64,000 nucleotides of DNA, taken from positions 1-64,000 of the forward strand of contig NZ_QEHR01000003.1 of NCBI RefSeq assembly GCF_003095375.1. The letters are read 5' to 3'. A program made the translations under genes and the position numbers. The notes below the pieces were generated by a model. It did not search any database and had not been told where the DNA came from. It saw nothing but the letters and a program-made list of their open reading frames with translations. Below are positions 44,533 to 53,681 of the stretch, piece by piece (position 1 is the stretch's first letter; the number at the start of each line of letters is the position of its first letter). Source of the stretch: Marixanthomonas spongiae (GTDB lineage Bacteria > Bacteroidota > Bacteroidia > Flavobacteriales > Flavobacteriaceae).

Positions 44533-44625
44533 CTTTTTAAATAAGGTACTTTGATTAACGAAAAACACGATGTACTAAGCCTATCAAAACGTAAAGAAGG
44601 CACCTAGAAAAAATTTTTAAATTAA

Positions 44626-45033
44626 ATGAACAACAATCCAAAACATAAAATCATCCTTTTTGACGGCGTTTGCAACCTGTGCAACAGCTCTGTCATCTTT
44701 GCAATTAAACGGGATAAAAACGATGTGTTTCGGTTTGCAGCATTGCAAAGTGAAATTGGTGAAGAACTAACTTCAAAATTAAATATAGATACTTCAAAAA
44801 CCGATTCCATTATTTTAATCGATGGCGATGCGCATTACGAGAAGTCTTCTGCCGCGCTCTGTATTGCAAAACATCTTTCTGGAGGTTGGCCACTACTCTA
44901 CGCCTTTATTATTATTCCAAAATTTATTCGAGACTCAGTTTACAACTTTATTGCAAAAAACCGCTACAAATGGTATGGTAAAAAGGAAAGCTGTATGATT
45001 CCTACACCCGAGCTGCAGGCTAAGTTTTTATAG
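44626..45033 (+). CDS. Thiol-disulfide oxidoreductase, DCC family
   Basis: This 135-residue protein has the DxxCxxC signature DGVCNLC (C16, C19), the mark of the DCC (DUF393) family with a thioredoxin-like fold. The C-terminal part (FIRDSVYNFIAKNRYKWYGKKESC) is also conserved. The physiological substrate is unknown. Confidence 0.92.
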   Translation: MNNNPKHKIILFDGVCNLCNSSVIFAIKRDKNDVFRFAALQSEIGEELTSKLNIDTSKTDSIILIDGDAHYEKSSAALCIAKHLSGGWPLLYAFIIIPKFIRDSVYNFIAKNRYKWYGKKESCMIPTPELQAKFL

Positions 45034-45134
45034 TTTTTCGGGTTTTTTCAGAAAATCCTCTTAAGAAACTACCAGATATGTTTTTTATTTTAATTGTTGC
45101 TCCAATAAATGAAATCGGAGCAGGCCCTTTTTTT

Positions 45135-45156
45135 GTCGTTAACCGTTCATTAACCG
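45135..45156. promoter_or_regulatory. Direct repeat TTAACCG, 11-bp period
   Basis: The 11-mers gtcgttaaccg and ttcattaaccg are identical at 9 of 11 positions in tandem. They end 20 bp before the -7 element at 45177. This matches the placement of an OmpR-family activator site, and a similar repeat lies before the histidine-kinase gene. Confidence 0.55.
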
Positions 45157-45176
45157 AGGCATATTAAATTCCTCCA

Positions 45177-45184
45177 TAACTTTG
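45177..45184 (+). promoter_or_regulatory. -7 promoter element for the YCF48-like T9SS protein
   Basis: TAACTTTG matches TAnnTTTG exactly, 75 bp before the ATG at 45260. The usual TTTG -33 element is missing, and the direct repeat lies there instead, as expected for an activator-dependent promoter. Confidence 0.5.
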
Positions 45185-45259
45185 TACCCTAAAATTGAAG
45201 ACACAATTAAAAAGACACGGTCAAAAATTAAAATCGATTCTTATACTAAATAATATCTT

Positions 45260-46483
45260 ATGAAAACAATTACCTTAATTTTTACACTTTGTATTTCTTT
45301 ATTTTCAGTCTCTATGTACGCTCAGGATTGGGAACCATTAAATACGAACACTACAGCACGAATTTACGATATGTCTTTCCCTGCAGGACAAAATGAAGTT
45401 GGTTATGCGGCAACAGGTTCTGGTTTATTTGAAGGAGAAGGAACTATTATTAAAACTATAGATGGAGGAGACTCTTGGTCGCAGATCTACCCTGCTTCGG
45501 GCACAGCAGATATTTTACGGAGTATATTTTTTACATCCGTTGATGTTGGGTATGCAGGAGGATTGAACGATATTCTTATGAAAACAACAGACGGCGGTGC
45601 AACTTGGACAGATATTTCCCCGAGTACCGCAGGAGATTTTTTTCAAACGATTGTTTTTTTTGATGATGACAACGGAATAGCAGCAGCCAATCCAGAAGGT
45701 GTAGCCTCAACTAAAATTTATGTTACGGATGATGCTGGTGCAAATTGGCAAGAAGCTACTGGATTAATCCACGCAGCTTATGACGTATCATATGTTTCAG
45801 ATGTAAATACTTTAATCGCTGCTGGTCAGCCTAATCAAAGAATCTCAAAGTCCACGGATGGAGGTTTGACATGGACGGTTGTAAACACAGGGCTTCCAAC
45901 TAAACTGCTTTTAGGTGTGGATTTTGCGGGTGATTATGGTGTTGCTGTTGGCTCTAATGGTGATACGTACATTACCAATGACGCTGGTGACACTTGGGAA
46001 AGAAATTTATTGCAAGAGTCAGGAAATTTTCAAGGTATCCACGTTTTTGATTCTGAACGGACAATCATCGGAGGATCTAATGAAAAAATGTTCATGACAA
46101 CAGACGGCGGTATGAATTGGGAATTGGAATATGATGGCCCAAATACCGAATTCTTTTACGATATCGAATTTACAGATAACAACACTGGGTTTGCTGGTTT
46201 GTCCAGCGGTGTTATTTTAAGGAAAGCAGCACCGTTATCCATTGGAGAAAGTAATATAGATTCTGAATTTGTTATATACCCAAACCCCACAACAGGAGTC
46301 TTAACCGTTTCTTCAAAAACAAGTATTGTTCAAATAGAAATATACAACCAATTGGGACAAGTGCTACAATCAAGTTCCAATGAAAATACTATAGATATAA
46401 CTAAATTAAATTCAGGAATTTATCTTGCAAAAATAAAAGATGATAATGGAAACACTGCTAGTAAAAAAATAGTGAAGCAATAA
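45260..46483 (+). CDS. T9SS-secreted YCF48/BNR-repeat protein
   Basis: This 407-residue protein has a signal peptide ending MYAQ (1-22) and a beta-propeller of repeated KTTDGGATW / TNDAGDTW units, as in YCF48-like and sialidase-type BNR repeats. A T9SS type A sorting domain follows at about 335-407 (FVIYPNPTTGVLTV ... GIYLAKIKDDNG). It should be exported by the Por machinery and kept at or released from the surface. The ligand is unknown. Upstream it has an 11-bp-period direct repeat shared with the adjacent kinase gene. Confidence 0.9.
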   Translation: MKTITLIFTLCISLFSVSMYAQDWEPLNTNTTARIYDMSFPAGQNEVGYAATGSGLFEGEGTIIKTIDGGDSWSQIYPASGTADILRSIFFTSVDVGYAGGLNDILMKTTDGGATWTDISPSTAGDFFQTIVFFDDDNGIAAANPEGVASTKIYVTDDAGANWQEATGLIHAAYDVSYVSDVNTLIAAGQPNQRISKSTDGGLTWTVVNTGLPTKLLLGVDFAGDYGVAVGSNGDTYITNDAGDTWERNLLQESGNFQGIHVFDSERTIIGGSNEKMFMTTDGGMNWELEYDGPNTEFFYDIEFTDNNTGFAGLSSGVILRKAAPLSIGESNIDSEFVIYPNPTTGVLTVSSKTSIVQIEIYNQLGQVLQSSSNENTIDITKLNSGIYLAKIKDDNGNTASKKIVKQ

Positions 46484-46521
46484 AAAAAAGATGCATACAC
46501 CTAAATTTTAAGTATAAACAT

Positions 46522-46553
46522 AAACCCCTTTTCAACTTTTGAAGGGGTTTTTT
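46522..46553 (+). terminator. Rho-independent terminator
   Basis: AAACCCCTT (46522-46530) pairs with AAGGGGTTT (46542-46550), followed by a T-run to 46553. It ends the transcript of the YCF48-like gene. Confidence 0.92.
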
Positions 46554-46616
46554 AATATCGAAGTCGTATAGACACTTGATTTTTAATCTATTAAATTTTA
46601 TGGTCAACAAACACAA

Positions 46617-46638
46617 ATAAGTTAACGATAAGTTAACG
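46617..46638. promoter_or_regulatory. Exact tandem 11-mer ataagttaacg upstream of the kinase gene
   Basis: The 11-mer occurs twice without a gap (46617-46627, 46628-46638), 49 bp before the histidine-kinase start. It shares TTAAC and the 11-bp period with 45135-45156, so it is a candidate site for the RR encoded next door (autoregulation). Confidence 0.6.
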
Positions 46639-46686
46639 GCCATTTTTATAGCTATATTTAGTAGGCTAATCTTCTATATTTACGCT

Positions 46687-48072
46687 ATGCAACTAAAGTC
46701 CAAGGTGTTAATTTTATTTTCAGTTTTTACACTGATTGCCTTAATAGGTATTCAAGGCTACCTTATTTATAACAGTTATGAGTTAAAACAGAAAACCATA
46801 ACCATCGATGCTCGTAATGCCATCGCTAAAATTTACAACACGCCCACGGTCGATTCCATCGCTTGGTTATACCGAAACGATTTTCTTGAAGCGCTTGAAG
46901 CTTATAAAAACAAGCGTATTTCTAAACAACAAATGCTTCAGCGATTAGATGAAAAAACGACGGAAATCAATTCAGGTTTTCTCAAAACCTATAATAAGAA
47001 GTTAAAAGAGTACGGAGATGATTTTGATGTTCGGTTTAAAAAAATTGTCACCTCCATTTCGGTAAAAGACTCCTTAGGAAATATGGAAATGCTCTATTCA
47101 GAAAAGAATACCGATACCATTTTACTTTTGGGTGAGAACTTTCCACAATCTGAAGCAACGCTCATCAACAACAGCACGTGGCAAAAAGATCACGAAATTG
47201 CTTTAAAAGATGGTCCGGCGATGTTTGATTTAAGTTTCAAATCTAGTATTTTCATGAACATTTCAAACTGGAACAACTTGATAATACGGGAACTCTCCGG
47301 TTTGTTGATATTGTCCAGTTTATTGTTCCTTTTTGTTGTGGGACTGTTGTACTATTCCATTCAAAATTTGTTCAAACAAAAACGAGTTGCTGAAATAAAA
47401 ACCGATTTCATCAACAACATTACCCACGAGCTCAAAACCCCGCTCTCTACCTTATCGTTGGCCACCAAAACCCTTACCAGTGAACACGCCAAGGGAAACG
47501 AAGAGATGACATCGGAAGCCATACAGATTATCGACCGACAGAACACCCGGCTCCAAAATTTAATAGATCAGGTGTTAAAAAGCAGTTTAGGGTATCAACA
47601 AATCCAACTTTCGACCGAAGCTTTTAACGGATGTACGTTTTTAAAGGAATTGTTAGACGATTATTGCTTGACCATTTCATCTTCTATAACCATTGACCGA
47701 AATATTGAAAACACTGGGATCCCCATAATAGCCGATAAATTTTATCTGAGCACCGCCATTATCAACATACTGAACAATGCTATAAAATATGGCGGCACAA
47801 AATTGAATGTAGGTTATAGCATAGATAAAAATGATTCAACCCACACCTTTACCGTTCAAGACAACGGGATTGGCATTTCAAAAAAATACCAAAAATTCAT
47901 TTTTCATAAGTTTTACCGCATTAGTGAACAGAACACCCACAATTACAAGGGGTTGGGGCTTGGTTTGTATTACACCAGCCAGATTATAAAGGCTCATGAC
48001 GGCACCATTTCAGTAGAAAGCGAAACCGAAAAAGGCGCCACGTTCATTATAAAAATACCCATAGTATCATGA
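46687..48072 (+). CDS. Sensor histidine kinase
   Basis: This 461-residue membrane kinase has an N-terminal helix (5-28), a periplasmic sensor of about 165 residues without a recognised fold, a second helix (198-226), a HisKA domain with phosphoacceptor H247 in FINNITHELKTPLS, and a HATPase_c domain (IINILNNAIKYGG N-box, VQDNGIGI, GLGLGLYY). It overlaps the response-regulator gene by ATGA. The pair lies between two genes for T9SS-exported proteins. Confidence 0.95.
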   Translation: MQLKSKVLILFSVFTLIALIGIQGYLIYNSYELKQKTITIDARNAIAKIYNTPTVDSIAWLYRNDFLEALEAYKNKRISKQQMLQRLDEKTTEINSGFLKTYNKKLKEYGDDFDVRFKKIVTSISVKDSLGNMEMLYSEKNTDTILLLGENFPQSEATLINNSTWQKDHEIALKDGPAMFDLSFKSSIFMNISNWNNLIIRELSGLLILSSLLFLFVVGLLYYSIQNLFKQKRVAEIKTDFINNITHELKTPLSTLSLATKTLTSEHAKGNEEMTSEAIQIIDRQNTRLQNLIDQVLKSSLGYQQIQLSTEAFNGCTFLKELLDDYCLTISSSITIDRNIENTGIPIIADKFYLSTAIINILNNAIKYGGTKLNVGYSIDKNDSTHTFTVQDNGIGISKKYQKFIFHKFYRISEQNTHNYKGLGLGLYYTSQIIKAHDGTISVESETEKGATFIIKIPIVS

Positions 48073-48764
48073 AAAACATTCTATTGGCAGAAGACGACCA
48101 AGATTTTGGAACGATGTTGAAGCAGTATTTAACGCTCAATAAATTCAACGTCACCTGGGCCACAAATGGCGAAGAAGCTTTTGAGGCCTTTAGTAAAGAT
48201 AATTTTGATCTCTGCATCCTGGATGTTATGATGCCCGTTATGGACGGGTTTACCTTGGCAAAAAAGATAATTGATATAAACCCTGAAGTTCCATTCCTGT
48301 TTTTAACGGCACGGAAAACCAAAGAAGATAAAGTAAAAGGGTTAAAGCTCGGCGCTGATGACTATGTGGTAAAACCCTTTGAGGCTGAAGAGTTGATTTT
48401 CAGGATAAAAAACATTATAAAGCGCACCGAACAGCAAAACACCTTGCGACCCGAAACACCCCAGGAAAAACAGTTGCACATAGGAAAATACACTTTCGAC
48501 ACCGAAAACTTAACGCTGAATATAAACGGCAAGACCAATAAGATAACCGCTAAAGAAGCCAAGCTGCTGTATTTTTTGTACCGCAACAGAAACCAACTGA
48601 TACGCCGCGACGATATTTTGTCCAACGTTTGGGGAAAAACCGATTTTTTTTCCGGCAGGAGCATGGACGTTTTTATAAGCCGAATCAGGAAATCGTTAAA
48701 AGACGACCCATCCATTGCCATTGAAAGCGTTCGGGGAATTGGTCTGGAATTCAATATTAAATAA
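48069..48764 (+). CDS. OmpR-family response regulator
   Basis: This 231-residue protein has a receiver domain with phosphoacceptor D52 (CILDVMMPVMDG), acidic pocket EDD (8-10) and K in VVKPFEAEEL. A winged-helix DNA-binding domain follows (KITAKEAKLLYFLYRNRNQLIRRDDIL ... VFISRIRKSLKDDP). OmpR-family regulators bind tandem direct repeats with a period of 10-11 bp, consistent with the repeats found upstream of the kinase gene and of the YCF48-like gene. Confidence 0.95.
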   Translation: MKNILLAEDDQDFGTMLKQYLTLNKFNVTWATNGEEAFEAFSKDNFDLCILDVMMPVMDGFTLAKKIIDINPEVPFLFLTARKTKEDKVKGLKLGADDYVVKPFEAEELIFRIKNIIKRTEQQNTLRPETPQEKQLHIGKYTFDTENLTLNINGKTNKITAKEAKLLYFLYRNRNQLIRRDDILSNVWGKTDFFSGRSMDVFISRIRKSLKDDPSIAIESVRGIGLEFNIK

Positions 48765-48803
48765 CAAAACAGATAATCAATTATTAATCATTAAACAATC
48801 ATT

Positions 48804-51677
48804 ATGAAAACAATTACAAAAACGGTGCTTTTAGTACAATTACTGTTGTTTGGCAGCACGGTAATGGCACAAGAGTATTTTGGCACCACCACCTTTGGGG
48901 ATGCAAGTATTGAGAATTCGTTCCATTCGGCTGTGGACAGCAATGGTACTATTTACACCCCCGGGCTTTATTCTGGGTCTATAACCGTAGGTTCGGAAAC
49001 CATAACCTGGGCCGGCGGAAATGCCGATGGCTTTTTGGCCATTCACGACAGCGACGGCAACCCAACAGGCGTGTTAGGCTTTGGCGGTGGTTTTGACGAC
49101 GTCGTTATCGATGTTGCCATTGATGCCGATGACAATATTTACCTTACCGGGTATTTTCAAGGAGCCAACCCTAACAACCCTTTTGATGCCGATCCGGGAC
49201 CAGATGTATTTCCCTTATCGGTACGTTCATTCTTGAACAGTCGAGATCTTTTTGTTATTAAATTGGATAGCAATCAAGAGTTCGTTTGGGCCAAACAAGT
49301 AAGTAATCCCTTTGGCGCGGCAAGTGAAGATGCACAGACCATTAATGTTGATAGTCAAGGAAATGTATATATTGGTGGTTCATTTTTAGTAGCAGATTTT
49401 GATCCTGACCCTAATGTAGATAATATAATATTCTCAGCAGATAGTTCCACTTCTGATGGTTTTTTACTGAAGTTAGATACTGATGGAAATTTTGTTTGGG
49501 TAAAAACCTACGATGGTGCTGGTGGTATAGTAGAAATAGAAAGCATGCAATTTGATGCCAATGAAGACATTTTCCTTACCGGTAGGTTTGCCAACCAAGT
49601 AGATCTTGATACTGGAGCCGATGTTGACAATTATACAACCAATGGAGGTGATGATATTTTCATTACCAAAGTTGACATAGATGGTAATTATATCTGGGGC
49701 CAGGTATTTGGCGGTGCTGGCCTTGACGCTGTAAACAACATAGAAATATTGCAGTCAGGCATTTATATCAGTGGTATGTTCTCCGGAACTGTTGACTTAG
49801 ATCCTACAGCAGGCGAAAATAGTGTAACGTCAAATGGCGATTGGGATGCATTCTTTTCAAAATTCGATACCGACGGAAACTATGATTATTCCTATACAAC
49901 GGGCGGCGAGACCAACGATAATCTGGAAAACATTTATGATATTGCCGAAGGCCCCACTGGAAACCTCTTTGTTTCGGGAAGCTTTGTTGGAACATCCGAT
50001 TTTGATAACGATACGGGTGAAGCCACAACGACCTCAAACGGAAATGCTGATAACTTTTTAGTTGAATTGAGCACTGCTGGCGTTTATAGAAATCATTGGA
50101 CAGTTGGTGGGCTTGCACCTGAAAATAATCCACAAATCCTCTTTAACAATAACGACGAAGTAGTATCGATAGGGGTATTTCAAGACAGCGTTGATTTCAA
50201 TCCTTTTTCTGGAGAAGACATCCAGACCAGTACAGGAAACAGGGATATTTATGTATCGCGTTATTCTACCATTAATACCGGCAACGACAGTTGTGAAAAT
50301 GCAGTGGCAGTATCCTGTGGTGATGTTGTAAATGGTGAAACGATTTCCGATTCCGATTCTGGAGGAAACGCTGCCCCGGATGAGTTTTACAGCTATACCG
50401 GAAACGGTTCTTTGGAAGAAGTAACCCTTTCGCTTTGCAACAACACCGATTTCAACTCCGTGATAAGGGTATTTGAAGATTGTACCCTAACAAACGAAAT
50501 AGCCATGAACGATGACTCTTGTGGAGAGCAATCTGAAGTTTCTTTTATATCAGACGGGACTTCTACCTATTTCATTATGGTTGAAGGGTTTGAAAGCGAA
50601 GCAGGTAATTTCAATTTAGAGGTTTCTTGTGAAGAGTTACCAGAAAACGATATTTGTAGCGGAGCTTTACCTATTAGCTGTGGAGAAACCCTTTCAGGTT
50701 CTACTGCCGATGCTACTATAGATACAAATGCTCCAGTATGTGCAACAGACATTACAGCACCAGGAGTATGGTACACATTTACCGATGATAGCGGATTGGT
50801 AACCGATTATACTGTTTCACTTTGTGATTCAGATTACGATACCAAAGTAACCGTTTACACAGGTGATTGTGGAGCTTTGGTTTGCGAAACCGATAATGAC
50901 GATTCGTGTGGGTTGCAATCTGAAGCAACCTTCCAAGGAGACGGAAACACCACCTATTATATTTTCGTACACGGTTTTGGAAGCAACACCGGTAATTTTA
51001 ATTTGACAGTTGATTGTGTTCCGGTACCTCCGGCCAACGATATGATTGCCAACTCTATTGATGTTGACGAAGTTGGTTTCCCTTACACAGATGTTGCAGT
51101 GCCCATGCCAGCAGCAACAACCGAAGCAGGTAATCCAACTGGATGTAATATTGATGGCGCCAATGGTGTTTGGTATAATTTTGTATCCAATGGTGATGGG
51201 GAAGCTACTGCAAGCATTGTAGATCCTGCTGGTACCAGTGTGGTGACGTTTTTTGAGGCACCCAACGAGAATGCCACCGAAACAGACCTTACATTGGTGA
51301 ACCAAGGAACAAATCAATGTCTGCCTGGAACTTCTACAACCATCACCACTACTGCCGGACAGGCATATTACGTGTTTGTGGTAAATACTGAAGGAACGAC
51401 CGATATCACCATTGACGGAACCAATTTAGGAACCAATGAAAACACCCTTAAAGGATTTACCTTCTACCCTAACCCAACAACAGGTGTTGTAAATTTAAAT
51501 GCTACGGAAACGATTGAGCGTGCAACTATTTATAGCTTATTAGGACAAAAGGTGATCGATGAGACCATAGGAACTTCAAAATCTGAACTTTCTGTTTCAA
51601 GCCTTTCAGCAGGTACTTATATTTTAAAAGTAGTTGTTGATGGTCAAGTAGGAACCTATAAAATAATTAAACAGTAA
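48804..51677 (+). CDS. Large T9SS-secreted protein with SBBP-like and PPC-like domains
   Basis: This 957-residue secreted protein has a signal peptide ending MAQ (1-23) and an N-terminal propeller-like region at about 24-490, made of repeated D-G-N-F/Y-x-W units (SBBP type). Two tandem cysteine-rich modules begin at about 494 (NDSCENAVAVSCGD) and 614 (NDICSGALPISCGE), each with a second CNNTDFNSV/CDSDYDTKV cysteine, resembling pre-peptidase C-terminal domains. A third, cysteine-poor module begins at about 745. A T9SS type A sorting domain occupies 882-957 (FTFYPNPTTGVVNL). It begins 39 bp after the response-regulator stop and may be a target of that regulator. Confidence 0.88.
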   Translation: MKTITKTVLLVQLLLFGSTVMAQEYFGTTTFGDASIENSFHSAVDSNGTIYTPGLYSGSITVGSETITWAGGNADGFLAIHDSDGNPTGVLGFGGGFDDVVIDVAIDADDNIYLTGYFQGANPNNPFDADPGPDVFPLSVRSFLNSRDLFVIKLDSNQEFVWAKQVSNPFGAASEDAQTINVDSQGNVYIGGSFLVADFDPDPNVDNIIFSADSSTSDGFLLKLDTDGNFVWVKTYDGAGGIVEIESMQFDANEDIFLTGRFANQVDLDTGADVDNYTTNGGDDIFITKVDIDGNYIWGQVFGGAGLDAVNNIEILQSGIYISGMFSGTVDLDPTAGENSVTSNGDWDAFFSKFDTDGNYDYSYTTGGETNDNLENIYDIAEGPTGNLFVSGSFVGTSDFDNDTGEATTTSNGNADNFLVELSTAGVYRNHWTVGGLAPENNPQILFNNNDEVVSIGVFQDSVDFNPFSGEDIQTSTGNRDIYVSRYSTINTGNDSCENAVAVSCGDVVNGETISDSDSGGNAAPDEFYSYTGNGSLEEVTLSLCNNTDFNSVIRVFEDCTLTNEIAMNDDSCGEQSEVSFISDGTSTYFIMVEGFESEAGNFNLEVSCEELPENDICSGALPISCGETLSGSTADATIDTNAPVCATDITAPGVWYTFTDDSGLVTDYTVSLCDSDYDTKVTVYTGDCGALVCETDNDDSCGLQSEATFQGDGNTTYYIFVHGFGSNTGNFNLTVDCVPVPPANDMIANSIDVDEVGFPYTDVAVPMPAATTEAGNPTGCNIDGANGVWYNFVSNGDGEATASIVDPAGTSVVTFFEAPNENATETDLTLVNQGTNQCLPGTSTTITTTAGQAYYVFVVNTEGTTDITIDGTNLGTNENTLKGFTFYPNPTTGVVNLNATETIERATIYSLLGQKVIDETIGTSKSELSVSSLSAGTYILKVVVDGQVGTYKIIKQ

Positions 51678-51713
51678 ATTTTCTCATAGTTTAGTAACTA
51701 TGTAATTAGGTGA

Positions 51714-51740
51714 GCGGGCAGGAAACTGTCCGCTTTTTTA
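51714..51740 (+). terminator. Rho-independent terminator
   Basis: AGCGGGCAG (51714-51722) pairs with CTGTCCGCT (51727-51735) with one G-T pair across a short loop, followed by six T. Confidence 0.9.
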
Positions 51741-51769
51741 TTTCAATAGTTCATTTAAAATTTTATAGT

Positions 51770-51777
51770 AGATTTGT
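51770..51777 (+). promoter_or_regulatory. -7 promoter element for the DUF4139 gene
   Basis: TAGATTTG matches TAnnTTTG exactly, 18 bp before the ATG at 51796, in the 55-bp space after the terminator. Confidence 0.55.
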
Positions 51778-51795
51778 TACTATAAATACTATTTC

Positions 51796-53667
51796 ATGAA
51801 AAATCTTCTCTTTCTGTTCATTTTACTTCCGTCGCTAATTTTTGCATCCAACACCGATCCAACGCTTTCAACCATAAAAAATGTAACCGTTTACCTCAAT
51901 GGCGCTTCTATTGAGCGAACGGCATCGATTAATTTACTTTCGGGCGAAAATGAAGTTGTTTTTAACAATTTGTCGCCAGATATAAATGAAAATAGCATAC
52001 AAATTTCAGGGCTGGAAAATGCATCAATATTGTCTTTAAATTACACTGTTGATTATCTTGAAAAAGGAACACTCACAGAAGAATATAAGCTTTTGGAAAC
52101 AAAATTGGACAAACTCAAAAAACAGAAAAACGAAATACAGAACAGCATAACGGGTTATCAAAAAGAACTGGAGTTATTGGATAAAAACCAACGTATCAAT
52201 AGCGATGCAACAGACCTTTCCTTGTTGAAAGTTAAAGAAATGTCCACGTATTATAGAACCAGGGTTACTGAAATTAAAAATGCAATCTACAATAAAACCC
52301 TTGCCCTAACCAAATTGAACAAAAAAATCCAGGACCATACCAATGAACTTTATAAAATAAAAGATGAAAGTAAGGAAACAAGGGGCAAAATAACTGCAAA
52401 GCTTGATGCTAAAAAGGCAATAAATCTTTCTTTGGCTATTAAATATACCATTAACAATGCCGGTTGGTTTCCTATTTATGATATAAAAGCCAAAAACACC
52501 GATGCCCCTATCAACATACTATATAAAGCAAACGTATATCAACAAAGTGGGACGGATTGGGATAATGTCGCAGTTGTTTTGTCCACTGGCGACCCAAATA
52601 CCAATAATTTGAAACCGGAAATTTCAACTAAGTACTTAAATTTTGTAAACCGGTATTATACAAACCGCACACCCATACGCCGAAACAACCACAAATACAA
52701 TCCTTCCATAAAACGGGTAAGCGGAACGGTGTTCGACGAAACCGGATTACCACTTCCAGGTGTAAACGTAATTATTAAAGGGACATCACAGGGAACACAA
52801 ACCGATTTTGACGGGAATTATTCGTTGGAAATCAATGATGGAGAAGAATTGGTATATAGCTATGTTGGGTTTGATAATATTAGCCAACCTATTTACGCAA
52901 GTGTCATGAATGTGCAATTAAACGCAACTTTAGAATACTTAGAAGAAGTGGTCGTTACAGGTTATGGTGGGCGTGGAAAAAGAAGAAATGATAGTGAGCT
53001 TGATGCAGCAGCTCAAGAATTAAAAAAGCCTGAGCCTAGTTTCACTAAAGAAGTTGGGATTACCAATACGCAGTTTAAAATAAGAAAACCTTACACCATC
53101 CCTTCTAACAAAGATGTTACCAGCATTGAAATTGATAACATTGCACTTCCGGCGACCTATCAACATTATGCTGCCCCAGAGCTCAATGAAAACGTATTTT
53201 TAACCGCCACCATTAAAGATTATGAACAGCATGATTTTTTACCCGGCGAAGCCAATATTTATTTTGAAGGAAATTATGCCGGAAAATCTATTATAAACCC
53301 ACAAGTGGCTACCGATAGTTTAAGCCTTTCATTGGGAACAGACCCCAACGTGGTGGTAACCCGAGAAAAGTTGAAAAACTATAAAAGCAAATCCTTTTTG
53401 GGGAGCAATCGTATTGTTGACAAAGGATATAAGATTGAAATAAAAAACAACAAAAACACAACAATCAATCTACTTTTGGAAGACCGTATCCCCATTTCCC
53501 AAAACGAAAAAATAAAAGTGGATGATATGGAAACCAGAAAGGCCAAATACAATAAGGAAACCGGGATATTGCGATGGAACCTTACTTTGCCTGCCAACAA
53601 AAAAGAAGAAAAAGAGTTTTCCTACACCGTAAAATACCCGAAAGACAAGCGAATAAACCTTGATTAA
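51796..53667 (+). CDS. DUF4139/mucoidy-inhibitor (MuiA)-like protein with inserted SusC-type domain
   Basis: This 623-residue protein has a signal peptide ending IFAS (1-18), a DUF4140-like N-terminal domain (TVYLNGASIERTASINL), a coiled coil at about 95-205, and DUF4139 in two parts. The two parts are separated by a carboxypeptidase-regulatory domain at about 310-375 (VSGTVFDETGLPLPGVNVI ... TDFDGNYSLEI), followed directly by LEEVVVTGYG, the sequence that precedes the plug in SusC/RagA receptors. There is no plug or barrel. The DUF4139 part resumes near residue 425 (ITNTQFKIRKPYTIPSNKDVTSIEI) and ends with FSYTVKYPK. The normal family lacks this insert. Confidence 0.88.
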   Translation: MKNLLFLFILLPSLIFASNTDPTLSTIKNVTVYLNGASIERTASINLLSGENEVVFNNLSPDINENSIQISGLENASILSLNYTVDYLEKGTLTEEYKLLETKLDKLKKQKNEIQNSITGYQKELELLDKNQRINSDATDLSLLKVKEMSTYYRTRVTEIKNAIYNKTLALTKLNKKIQDHTNELYKIKDESKETRGKITAKLDAKKAINLSLAIKYTINNAGWFPIYDIKAKNTDAPINILYKANVYQQSGTDWDNVAVVLSTGDPNTNNLKPEISTKYLNFVNRYYTNRTPIRRNNHKYNPSIKRVSGTVFDETGLPLPGVNVIIKGTSQGTQTDFDGNYSLEINDGEELVYSYVGFDNISQPIYASVMNVQLNATLEYLEEVVVTGYGGRGKRRNDSELDAAAQELKKPEPSFTKEVGITNTQFKIRKPYTIPSNKDVTSIEIDNIALPATYQHYAAPELNENVFLTATIKDYEQHDFLPGEANIYFEGNYAGKSIINPQVATDSLSLSLGTDPNVVVTREKLKNYKSKSFLGSNRIVDKGYKIEIKNNKNTTINLLLEDRIPISQNEKIKVDDMETRKAKYNKETGILRWNLTLPANKKEEKEFSYTVKYPKDKRINLD

Positions 53668-53681
53668 TTAATCATCATTGC

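Larger units (their letters stand above)
44194..44625. other. Repeat-rich intergenic region
   Basis: The 432 bp between mutS2 and the DCC gene contain a tandem 14-bp repeat, a cttcgatacaa...ccactcag tag and MITE copy 2, and no gene. It is a hot spot of small insertions. Confidence 0.7.
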
